From Calonectria ilicicola (lineage: Eukaryota; Ascomycota; Sordariomycetes; Hypocreales; Nectriaceae), in NCBI GenBank assembly GCA_020809705.1, contig CP085830.1, positions 1,798,001 to 1,862,000 of the forward strand: DNA of 64,000 bases, given 5' to 3'. The notes under the pieces are model-generated. The model saw nothing but the letters and a program-made list of their open reading frames with translations, was not told where the DNA came from and made no database searches. Made by a program: the position numbers and the translations under genes. Below are positions 1 through 10,689 of this stretch, piece after piece. Every line of letters begins with the position of its first letter. Position 1 is the first letter of the stretch.

Positions 1-1989
1 CTCAACCAGCCCACTCCCCTCTCCGCGTTGTTCTCCTAAGCCGGCACCGTCGGTGCTGGAGCTCCAAGCTCGACCCCTCAATGTTAGCAACGAGCCAACC
101 ACGGGCGGGAGAAATGCGTTTCCGTCAGCATCGAGGACTGGTGGGGGTAGCTGCACACATCCCTCCCACGGCGCCAATTCCATGGTTGCATCCGCGGAGG
201 CAAGTGTGTCATGCTCATCCAAAGTGATGCGCCCGTCTCCAAAGTCGACGTAAGCCCTCTGCCCACCAAGTCGCGGCCAGATGGTCGACGGAGCGACCCG
301 ATAGGCGTGGTGCTCGAGATTTGCCTGGGAGGGCCGAAAAAAGGTTTGGATGAAGCGGTGGGTGTACGGCTCGCTGAACCCGCACATTCGAATCGAGTCG
401 ACGCGGTCACGGAGCCGAAGTAAGTGATTGCACATGAGCAAATATGAGTCAGGACAGTAGTCGGCTCGGTGGAGGACAAAGTACGGGCTCGTTGGTGTTT
501 TGTCGCTGGCTTCGCTTTGGAATGCCGCATCGATGCCGTCTTCGTATTCTTGGGATGAATATTCCCCAGGCTCCTCCGGGACAGAGTAGCATTTGGAAAG
601 GCGGACTGGCGAGGAAGTACGTGGTCTTTCTGGAGGAGGCGAGAATACCATGGGGTCGTCGGCCATTGAAGCTGGCTCAGATCTCTGGCTTAGTTGGCTA
701 TAGTTGCTCGCCTCACTGGACCGCCCAGCCCGGGACTTGAAAGATGATGGAGCCTGGTCTCTCTGGCCGTAAAAGCGCCGACATAGTAAAATCAAGCTAC
801 TGAGCGGTCGGGATACATCTCGTCGCAGCTGCGAAGTGACAAATTTGCGTAGCAGAGCCTCAACATGATCTACGGCCGGTAGTAAGCCGACAGCATGAGG
901 ACTGGGTCCACACGAGAGACGCGTCATATCCAGCTCAATGACGATGTCTCGTGCATATATGCCGTATTTGTTGAGCCATGTTGTCGCTAGTGGGTTGATT
1001 CTTGGGCCCACAAAGAGAGAGAAGGTCGCGTGAAGCGGGACGTCGAGTAGAAAGGCGATCAAAATATCAGCGCGGAATCCAAATGATACCTCGAAATATG
1101 GCTGAAGCGGCTGAAGGGCTGTTTTTGAGGATTGCAAATCGTCACTCCGCCAACAATCTCGATCAAACGGAGTCAAGTTTAGACGAAGCGGTTTACCTTG
1201 CAGTTGCGGCGCCAACAGAAACCGACAGATTTGTAAACGTACACTGTCCGGTAGACTAAAGTAGCTCTCATTGGATCTCCCGCGCCCATGGCGTTCAAAA
1301 TATTGTGTCAGGTTGTCGCTGAATGTGGCATCATCGTTGCCGGCATTTTGACCTCGAGCGTTCTTGTGGTAGACAGCATCAAAAGTTCGATCCCATGGAG
1401 GGATTGTTTGCTGATGCGTGCTGGACACATCTGATTTGAACGACTCGGATCGCTTCTGGCCAGTGGGATGGCGTGTGTTATCAGGAAATGGAGATGATAG
1501 CGACCGCTGGGAGTCGGATTTGGTCCGATCTCGAACCTTGCCTAGATCTGGTTAGTTCTTCAGAAACAAATGTGCAACTTTGCAGCAAATTCGAGCATTT
1601 GCAATCATTCTAGGAACCCACTCATATTGACTCTCGGGGAGTATCTTTGGCGCATCTAATATCGCAGGGTGGCATTTCTTTGTCAAAGTCGCAGGAAGTG
1701 TTGCTGAGAGCCGAGGAGTAAGGGAATACTTAAGCGAGGTGCTGATGTTGTGAGGCGAGGCTGAATCACTGTTGAGAAATTGAGTCACAAGCAATCATAT
1801 GTCATTTCTTATTCACATTCAACTTGGCCGGTCATTCCTGGCTAGTTTGTGTTTTCCCTTATGGGACGTGCGCTTTTTCGGCGCGTGCAGTATTTCTCAA
1901 AGAAAGTGGGAGATCGGGTTGACTTACACCAACGACTGCCAGTAGTCACGGGGCATTTGTGACAACTTGGGATTATCCACACGAGCCAT
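1..1989 (-). CDS. F-box-like protein of unknown function, 3' end beyond the window
   Basis: The 3' end lies to the left of base 1, so the C-terminus is missing. A continuous reading frame runs leftwards from about 1551 to 1. It contains a leucine-rich F-box-like stretch (SLPDSVRLQICRFLL, about 1200-1260) followed by a conserved-looking body (for example GPRINPLATTWLNKYG) and a serine/proline-rich insert at about 600-780. The predicted ATG is at 1989. Exon 1 (1989-1928) ends at a good GTAAGT donor and joins in phase to an acceptor at 1769, giving a second exon from 1768. That exon shares its frame with the main body but meets a TAA at about 1552-1554. A second intron, with a weak GTCAAT donor and an ATCTAG acceptor preceded by CTAAC, would remove the stop. 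The 5' model is therefore uncertain. I do not recognise a characterised family; an F-box adaptor of an SCF ubiquitin ligase is only a suggestion. Confidence 0.6.
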
Positions 1990-2371
1990 CCTATCCAAAG
2001 CAATAGCAACATACATGGCATCAATTTAACAATATTGGAGGCGGTCGGAATTGGTGGCAGATGATGTCTCATATTTTCGATATTGCTAAAACCTCAGCCT
2101 ATATACATATAGTTCATTCATCATCAAATCCAGATCCCAGAAATGCAAGGTTCAAAGCTCAAACGCCATTCTAAGAGCCCAGCCACCATAACCCCACATT
2201 GCACTCTAGATCCTGCCCTTTGTTGTAGGCATTCTCATATCGTCCTCCTCTTCCCGGGGCGCTGCTTTCGGCAGGGCAAACCTCCTTCAATTCGTGATGG
2301 ATACTCTCGTTGAGAGGGGGCGAGGCCGTTGTGTGGGTGCTTTTTATTTTATTTTGACTTTTGCGATTGGT
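1990..2371. other. Intergenic region between two minus-strand genes
   Basis: It carries the upstream region of the F-box-like gene and the 3' untranslated region of the PBDC1 gene. I see no further gene or recognisable site. Confidence 0.6.
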
Positions 2372-3114
2372 TTACTTGGAGCCAGATTTCTTGGCCTGGG
2401 CTGCCTCGTAGATCCAGTCGTTCAGACCAGCGCGGTTACTGAGATGGAAATGTTAGCACTCTCCTCCCAGTGGCGAGGGGCGAATGGCACTTACCGAGCA
2501 ATCTCGACGGCGTAAAACTGCATACGCGGCACTTGCACAATAGTCAGCTAACAAGCCAGGTTCTGATGGAGGTGCTCCACATACCAAAGATGGTCGTGTC
2601 CTGGTCATATTCGACCTTAGGGCTGTTACGGAGAATGGTGCCAAAGTTGTAGTCGTCAATCTTCTTCTCGTACTGCTCCATAAACTTGCGCCATCTCTCC
2701 TTGCCGGCCTTGCTCTTCATCTGGTTCTCGTCGATGGTGGTGGCGGGGTCGAACTCGGGGAAATCGGTCTTGAGGTGCTCCATGATTTCGTTGTCTATCC
2801 TGGTCAGGCGGAGGCTCGAGCCCTTGACCATTTCGAGAATTTTCCAGTAGGTCTCGAGGTGCTGGACGGCTGGAGGGAATAAGTTAATAATTGGCATTGA
2901 ATCAACTTGGGTGGGACATGGCTTGGCGCTTACCCTTGACGGCAAACTGCTTCTCGATCTAGAGGCGCGCGATAGTTAGCAAACACAAGCCCTGGGTGAA
3001 TTTTGAGACAGAGGGGTTTGCGCGGGGCAAGCTCACATCCTCGTTGTTGTCGGCGTTCTCGGCGTCGAAGTTCTTGGGCACGGGGCCCGCGGACATGCTC
3101 TCGAGGGGATCCAT
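2372..3114 (-). CDS. PBDC1: PBDC1/Ypl225w family protein (eEF1A co-translational chaperone)
   Basis: The family includes yeast Ypl225w (Chp1), reported to protect nascent translation elongation factor eEF1A on the ribosome. The role here is inferred from family membership. Five exons join in phase: 3114-3037, 2958-2934, 2869-2585, 2531-2495 and 2438-2372, giving 163 residues, close to the usual family length. Donors are GTGAGC, GTAAGC, GTATGT and GTAAGT. Family hallmarks are visible: an HLETYWKIL helix, LTRIDNEIMEHLKTDFPEF, a KERWRKFMEQYEKKIDDYN segment, FGTILR, and after the fourth exon is added IFVPRMQFYAVEIAR and NRAGLNDWIYEAA. The last two motifs only appear when the 37-base fourth exon is spliced in, which strongly supports the model. 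Exon 2 is only 25 bases. It is expected to be cytosolic. Confidence 0.9.
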
Positions 3115-3915
3115 TTTGAAACAGGTACTGTGTCTTGTATTCGTAAATATTTGGTCGGTTGCGAAGAATTCTTGCTGTTTGTCTGGTGTTGACAAAAACT
3201 TGAACGTGGGGCAGTTGGGCGCAGGCTATGAATCAAACGGCGTGCATGGAGGGGCAGCGGAAAAAAAAGTGGGAGCATGATATCAGCGCATAGTGCATGC
3301 GCTTGTTAAGACTGTATGCTGTACACTGTGCGTCTAGCGGCTGCTCGAACATCATGGATACTTCTCCATGGAACGACGGTCCATCACGAGATGTCACCAA
3401 TCAATTTTTTATTACGGTGCTAAACTCACGCCATAGGATTTTCCCTCTCATGTCAAATTTATCATATCGCTTGCTCACAGCGGCAAACAAATTGGGTCTA
3501 ATTGCTTGGTTTCGATGCACTCAAACCAATGCTTGATACTTCAGCACATGCGTGGCAAATGTTCAAATCGACTACCCCGCCTGCGTTGAAGACCACTTTC
3601 GGTTACATTGGCACTAGAATAATAAAAAGATTCCACCATGTCATATGTGGGGCCATTCTCTGTTTATGGGGGTTGGGGAGGTCGATATGAACAATATGAC
3701 AGCCGCTAAAGAACAATAGCTGACAACCATCTGGTGACCCCAAAGCCACCACTTTAGACTCACTATGCTCATGCATCGTCAAGTTTCCTCTCTTTGTCCT
3801 CTGAGATTAGTTTCAAAATGTGTAATCATGTATCAGCTCGTTGTGCCTATTTTTTCTTGGGTCCCCAATGCCCCGAAAGCAACATCTCCATCGCCTTCGC
3901 TTCGCCAGACAAAAG
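3115..3915. other. Divergent intergenic region
   Basis: It separates the start of the PBDC1 gene (-) from the start of the ABC exporter (+), so it should hold both promoters. Short open frames here have no family resemblance. Confidence 0.6.
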
Positions 3916-6900
3916 ATGGACTCCTCAACGGATACTCACGCCAAAGGCGATAGTTTGGCTTCACCTCCACAGCCGGCTGCTAATTCATCATGGTGCAACT
4001 TATTTCTCTTCACCAAGGTATCCCACGCACCTCCTCTGATCGGTGCTCTGCTTGCATCCGCCGTCACGGCCGCATTCAAGACTGTCCTTGTCATCATTCT
4101 TGGCAAAGTCTTCAACATCATCGCCGGGTATGGGAATGGATCGCTCGACAGCGCAACCGCCTTATCGGAAATTACTGAATGGGCCCTCATCTTGATAGGC
4201 TTAGGGGCCGGCTACTGGTTTACCAGCTCGATATTCCTAGCACTCTGGGTGATCTTTGGCGAATTACAGGCAGATAGTGTCCGCCGAGATCTGTTTAAAG
4301 CATTGATATCAAGAAATATGTCTTGGTTTGATGATCAATCAGACGGTATTTCTAGCCTCCTCTCTCGGATTCAAACGTAAGTAATCTCTGGGTTTGTTAT
4401 GGCTCCAAGATTATTTGCTAAGGTTTCGCAATCTCAGACAAACTCGAGAATTACAGCTTGCAACTTCTCAGGTTCTCGGCCTCCTCATCTCCGATATCAT
4501 GACGTCTCTAGGATCACTCGCGATTGCATTCTATTACACTTGGAAACTCACCCTTGTACTCCTGGCGATCCTTCCCATATCAGCTATAATTTTGTCATTT
4601 ATCACTCGCAAACTAGGGTCTAGCATTCAGGCTCAGCGGCAAGACTTGGCGATCGCCTCCAAATATGCAGCCGCGTCCATCAAAGCCATCGACCTCGTCA
4701 AAGTTTTCAACGGATACGACCAAGATGTTTGGTCTTATAGCAGGGCTATAAAGGCGGCAGCAAGGAACTATCTCGTCCAAGCAAGATGCAATTCTTCCCA
4801 GATGGGGTACATCAGCTTCAGTGGGATTGCAACCTTTGTTGTCGGGTTTTGGTACGGCGTTGTCCTCGTAAATGACGGTATCAATCCTGGCCACATTTTC
4901 GCAGCCTTTTATGCTGTATTGGCATCATTTCAAGCTATTGAGGCCCTGACGCCACAATGGTTAGTCATAGCGAAAGGCATGTCCGCGGGAGTGTTCTTGT
5001 CAACAATGGTATCGGACCCTAAAATGGAATACTCGGTCAAAGAAATAAGTGGTTCTCTTCAGCCAGCGACCTGTCCTGGCGATATTGAGTTGAGAAATGT
5101 GAGTTCATAAATCTGGGCCCCTGATATAATACCTCATCCTCACATCGACAAGGTCAGTTTTGCGTATCCGTCCAACCCACAGGCTTTGGTGTTGAGCGAA
5201 TCGTCTTTCTTTTTCCCTGCTGGCGATTTGACATTTCTCGTCGGAAAGAGCGGCTCGGGGAAAAGCACCATTGGCAATCTAATAGTTGGCTTCTATGAGC
5301 CCATGTCAGGAGAGGTTTACATCAACGGACATCCGCTTAGGGCCTTGGACAAAACGTGGCTTCGGCAGAATGTGACCTTGATTCAGCAATCTAGCATCTT
5401 ATTTGATGATACGTTCTTCAAAAATATTTGCTTAGGCAACCTCGACCCAGAGAAGGCGACGATTTCTGACGTGAACACTGCTTGTGAGGCGGCGCTACTG
5501 CAATCAACACTCAACACACTGCCAAATGGTTTCGAGACCAACGTCGGGCCAGGGGGGCACAACCTAAGCGGAGGGCAAATGCAAAGAGTTGCACTCGCGC
5601 GAGCTCTAATTAGAAACCCACCTATACTTATTCTTGATGAAATAACCAGCGGTTTGGATCAAGTCAGCAGGGATTTCATCTTTCACTCCATCCGAGAATG
5701 GAGGCGAGGGAAAACTACCATCATTATCACTCACGACGTTTCACAGGTCAACGACGACGATTTTGTATACGTCATGGATAACGCTTCTATAGTGGAAGAA
5801 GGGTTTAAGCGCGACCTAATTAGAAGGAGCTCCGGAGCATTTTCGATGCTTTCTTCTTTTACGGTGAATAAGTCGCCAAATACCCCCCTTCAGATAAATG
5901 TGGCATCTCCTGGCAGCCCAAACCCACACTCGCCAATCGCCCCGCTTCCATTTTCCAGGCCCTCTCATGTGTCCAGAATATTCGTGGAAGAGTTTGAAGA
6001 CTTGCGGAGAAACTCGCTGCTTGCTCTAGGTGTGGGATTGGGGCATCGCCTGTCGTGGGGCTCGGGCACTGCGGCAGCATTCAAAATGAGACGAGAGCAA
6101 CTTTCGGATCCTGATATTCCCCTGGAAACATCAAGGTCTGTGATTAAAAGTCCGCCAAGATTGAATGAGAGGCCCATCATAGGCTTCAAACAGCAAAGGA
6201 CTATGGAGATCAAGGGAAAAACGTTGAGTTGTTCAACAGAAGGATCCAGCTTTGGTTTTGATCAACCGGATCATAGCGACATAATCAGTTTGCAAACAAC
6301 AAGCTATACGGAGAATTCAGAACCAAATACAAAGGGAATACCCCCGAAGAACCCCACCGAAAAGAATTCACAGCCAATATCTTTAGGGACGATTCTCAGA
6401 ACAGTCTGGCCATGTCTCGGACCTCGCCATCGTCTAGTTTTACTGCTCGGCGTCATCGTTTGCATTATCGGTGCCGGCGCAATTCCTACATTCGCGTACT
6501 GCTTTTCGCATTTGCTTGCCGTCATGTGGTCCTCTGGCGACAAGCTGGCCGAGAGCAAGAAATGGGCTATCTACCTGCTTGTTGTTGCCATTATTGATGG
6601 CGCCTGCACCGGAGGAGGCCGTTACCTATTCGAAGTTGCGGGTCAGGCTTGGATAAATAAAATCCGCCTCCTAGCCTTGGGGAACATTTTGCGGCAGCCC
6701 AAGCCGTGGTTTGACAAGTCACAAAACTCACCGGGCCGCATCGTCGAGTGCCTCGATCGTAATGCGGAAGAGATGCGCAACATTGTGGGCAAATTTCTGC
6801 CCATAACCCTAGTTGTTACACTCATGATATCGATTGCTCTCGTCTGGGCTTTCATTGTGTCTTGGAAGCTCACTCTCGTTGCATTGGCCTTGGGGCCCGT

Positions 6901-8314
6901 CGTTATGGGCGCAGTCAAGGGTTTCTCAATCATGAGCGGCAAATGGGAGGGCGCCTGTAACAAAGGAGCTGAGGACTCAAGTGCTGTGCTAACCGAAATA
7001 TTTCTCAACATTCGAGTTGTGAGGGCGTTGACCCAAGAAAGCTACTTCACCGCCAGGTACCTCAAGTCAATCTCAAACACCTTCAGCCTCGGAATGCGCA
7101 AGGCAGCCTACACGAGCGGGCCGTATGGGCTTTATCAATCCCTCAACTATCCCCTTTCCGCTTTAATCTTTTATTACGGGACGGTTCTACTTGCCAAAGA
7201 GAAGGAAATTTCGGCGACGTCCGTGGTTCAGGTGGTGAACCTTCTCCTATTTACCGTCGGCACAGCTACTGGCTTTCTAAGTGCTATGCCCCAAATTACC
7301 ATGGCACAAGCAACCGCTTCACAGTTGTTGGGATATATCAACATATCACCCGAGCAGTCCTCGAATTCCCAAGGCAAAAACGAGCCCAGTACTCCCCTTC
7401 CTGTGAAGCTGCATGAGCTGAACTTTTCGTACAAAGCCAATGACAATCGTCCAGTGTTGCGAGGTTTATCATTTGAGATTCATCAGGGAAGCTGCGTGGC
7501 CATCGTGGGCCGATCTGGATGTGGAAAGTCGACCGTCATATCCTTGCTCCTAGGCCTCTACTCACCAACTGCACGTTCCGTCCTCAGTACCGTGTCGCCT
7601 CTCACGTACGCTGGTTTTTCGTATCTAGATGTTGACATCGACCGTTTGCGATCCATGATGGCATATGTCCCACAGGCTCCATATCTCTTTCCTGCAAGCA
7701 TTACTGAAAACATTACCTACGGCTTGGCTGAGAGTTCACCTCTCCGGCGTATCGAAAACGTAACAGCGGCTACCCAATCAGCAGGTCTACACGAGTTTAT
7801 CGCATCTTTACCGGATGGCTACAACACGGTAGTGGGAGATGGTGGACAGGCTCTTTCGGGAGGCCAAGCTCAGCGCTTGAGCATTGCACGGGCCCTAGTG
7901 CGGAAGCCATTGTTGCTCGTCTTAGATGAACCTACCAGTGCTCTTGATGCAGAGAACGCTGAGATGATCCGACAAACTATACAAAAACTGGCTAAGAGTT
8001 CCCGGCGGCGGTCCAGCGGAATGGCTATCGTAGTAGTCACGCACAGCAATGCGATGATGACGATTGCGGATCGGATCGTGATGCTAGAGGACGGGGTCAA
8101 AGTGGAAGAGGGGACATACCAAACTCTGACCTCCAAGAGAGGGCGGTTTGCGGATCTCGTTAATGGTAATGGGGACCGGCTTGATCACGATGTGGCACCG
8201 AGCAAAGGGGCGATTGTTCCTCGGCTCAGTCTCCCAGTTCTTCCCTCAGGACGCGGAGGCCCCGGCCGAGGTCATTGTGGAAGAGAAAGAGAGCCTGGGA
8301 TGACGCTGAAGTAG
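3916..8314 (+). CDS. Full-length ABCB-type exporter, Ste6-like
   Basis: This is an ATP-driven membrane exporter of about 1,427 residues with a TMD-NBD-TMD-NBD layout. Exons are 3916-4376, 4438-5098 and 5153-8314, with donors GTAAGT and GTGAGT. TMD1 spans about residues 50-340. NBD1 has Walker A GKSGSGKST near 405, signature LSGGQ near 511, Walker B ILILDE and H-loop ITHD. A long hydrophilic linker follows (about 620-780), then TMD2 (about 790-1090) and NBD2 with Walker A GRSGCGKST near 1157, LSGGQ near 1276, VLDEPTSALD and VTHS. Both ATP sites look catalytically complete. The text after NBD1 (VEEGFKRDLI) and the overall layout recall fungal Ste6-type a-pheromone exporters, but a multidrug exporter is an equal alternative. 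The start at 3916 was chosen because it gives a hydrophilic N-terminus directly before the first membrane segment; an in-frame extension exists upstream. Confidence 0.9.
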
Positions 8315-8977
8315 AGTTTGAACCGGGGTCGGATCTGAATCCGTCGGGGTTTTGGAGGGAGGGACGGGCTTTAGCAAAGTCATGTCGTGATTTGCCTTTG
8401 GATAACTTCATTTTTGGCTGGGCATGTGATGGTATATATTTGCATATCATTATCAACCAAATCTGACGCTGCACATACATTTATTCCTCTATTTCGAGTG
8501 CCGGGCGCTGCATTTAAGACCATTTCCGGACAGGCAAAGGCCGTCAACATGTTATGCATCGAGTCATGTGGGACAGTCGGAGGTCTGATGTAAACGCTCC
8601 GAATATTGCGATTAGTGATCACAAAGCCCAGCCGCGCTTTCGACCCCAACACAACACGTACCAAGGACTCGCCTAGGCGTGAGCTTTCTCAGATTACTAT
8701 TCCTGATTATTCATCGAGTCTTTTTTTATCACTTACTGATATATCCAGACCCTGCTTTCTTTTGCAAGCAAAAGAGAAGGGAAGAAAAAAAACGAAGCAG
8801 CAAAAACACACCAAAAAACTACCGGGCTATCGGCACCTCCACCGTTGCTCCGCATCCACTCCCCCACGCTGACGATCCCCACGTTCAGCCGGTCTAAGCC
8901 AGAGCTCTCCGATCGATGATTTATTATTGAATTGCGAGCAAAACGACATCCAGCTGCAATTAAATAAACGGCCTACA
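8315..8977. other. Intergenic region upstream of the bZIP gene
   Basis: It holds the 3' untranslated region of the ABC exporter and the promoter and leader of the bZIP gene. An A-rich stretch lies at about 8765-8820. Nothing else was recognised. Confidence 0.6.
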
Positions 8978-10416
8978 ATGCCAGAGGCAAAGACAGCCAA
9001 GAGACGTGGGCGTCCTGTCGCAAGCTCAGCCGACGACGGCGCCGCTCTCGATGTAGGTGCAGCTGCATGCGCATCCCGCACACGTCCAGCTCACAAGTGC
9101 TCCAGGCCCGTCGCCAACGCAATCGCGAGGCGCAGAATGTATTCCGCAAACGCAGGCAAGCGGCAGAGGCTGCGCAGACGAAGCGGCTCCGGCGACTGGA
9201 GGAGGTTGTCGAGGAAATGAGCTCCATCTTCATGAGCTTCGTCGATGACATGCTCGCGTGCGACGCCTTTGTCACCCAGCAGCCCGACCTCGTCGTCACG
9301 CTGCGACGGTCCATGAAGCGCATCCTCTCTCTAGCCCACGAAGTCGTCGGCCCCGAAGACCCGGAGAGCTCATTCACACCGTCTGCGTCGCCTCCTGCGA
9401 CCACCATGGCCCTCGTCAAGCCCGTCCCGGAGCAGTTTTCGCCCCTCGGTCACTCGTCCACCTCTCCACCAGACGCCTCCATCTCCAGCTACACCTCTGA
9501 CGACACCATGGAATGCAACCTCAACCTCGGAAGCGATGCAGCCCACCAAACCTGCCACACGACTCGCACACTCGCTCTGCCCGCGCCGCCAGACGTCACC
9601 GAGAACCTCCCTGAGCCCGAAACGACACCCATCGAGGACGAGCCCATGTCCGGCACCGCCATATCCACCCAGGTCTATGGCAACGGCTGGACCGTCAGCA
9701 ACAACCCAATCCTCGGCAATGATGCACCCAGGTACTGGGGACCTCGCCTACCTCTGTCCCGGGAGTCCTTCGCCTTCCGCCTCGCAAAAGCCAGCCTGAC
9801 CATTGCCTATCTCATTCTCTCCGGAAGCGACCATCCGCCAATACCCCAGACAGAGGAACATCGCATCTTCGGATCCAATCTGTGCTATCGAGGCAGGGAT
9901 GACTTGCTCATCCGTCTGCGCTGGCTACTGGGGCCCGGCAGCGACTACATGTACCGTGTTGTCGACCTCCCGTACGGACAGCACGGCGCCCAAGTCTTCT
10001 CCAAAAGCGATCTGAATCCGTCGTTTGAGGAGCTCGGCTGGTCTGGCTTATACACATCACATAGCCACGACAGCTCCACCAGATATCTCAGCATCCTTGG
10101 CGTCGAGAAGCAGCTTCTCGCCCTCGGCGCACGCATCATAGACACCGAAACGCTCGAGCTCAACATAACCAGCCCTGCTTCCGCGCCGAGCCCACCTTCC
10201 GATGCCGTTTCCACGCAGCCAGACAGCTGGAGCTTCGTAAACTTCTACTCCGCCGACCAGCTACGCCCAAAAACCAGCTCCTTGACAATGCAGCTAAGCA
10301 TCAATCTTCTTGTATCTCATCTGGCCAAGACTAGCGTTTGCCTGATGCGCGGCCCGGGCTATCCTCGAGATGAGTTAGGGATGGCCATCCAAGCCTCAGT
10401 AATCAAAGTGATTTGA
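8978..10416 (+). CDS. bZIP transcription factor
   Basis: A nuclear DNA-binding regulator of about 461 residues is predicted from exons 8978-9052 and 9106-10416. The intron has a GTAGGT donor and CTCCAG acceptor and keeps phase, joining KRRGRP and GAALD to the basic region. The basic region reads ARRQRNREAQNVFRKRRQ, close to residues 26-43, and matches the N-x2-A-x3-F/C-R pattern of fungal bZIPs. The following heptads (LRRLEEVVEEMSSIF) make a short, weak leucine zipper. The middle is Ser/Thr/Pro-rich. The C-terminal third (FAFRLAKASLTIAYLIL; YRGRDDLLIRLRWLL) resembles the DUF3425-type region found in many Pezizomycotina bZIPs. Targets cannot be inferred. An alternative start at 9067 would drop the KRRGRP segment. 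Confidence 0.85.
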
Positions 10417-10689
10417 TGTATACGAATAATGAACAATGTACCAGTAAGCGATGGAATATTTTTGACCAGTCAACCAAAAATTCAGGGCCACCCGAAAAAT
10501 AAAGCGAGTTAGCATTCAGTATAAACCTTGAAATAACACCAGTTATAATATGATTGGTATCTTGCCCTCCGCTTTATAAGTCATAACGTCGTGATTGTCC
10601 GATTAATTTGCTAGTATGGTTGGGTGTCTATTCAACCCCTTTACAGTCTCCGATATATTCCACGATTAGAAAGCCCACCACCGTTCGTG

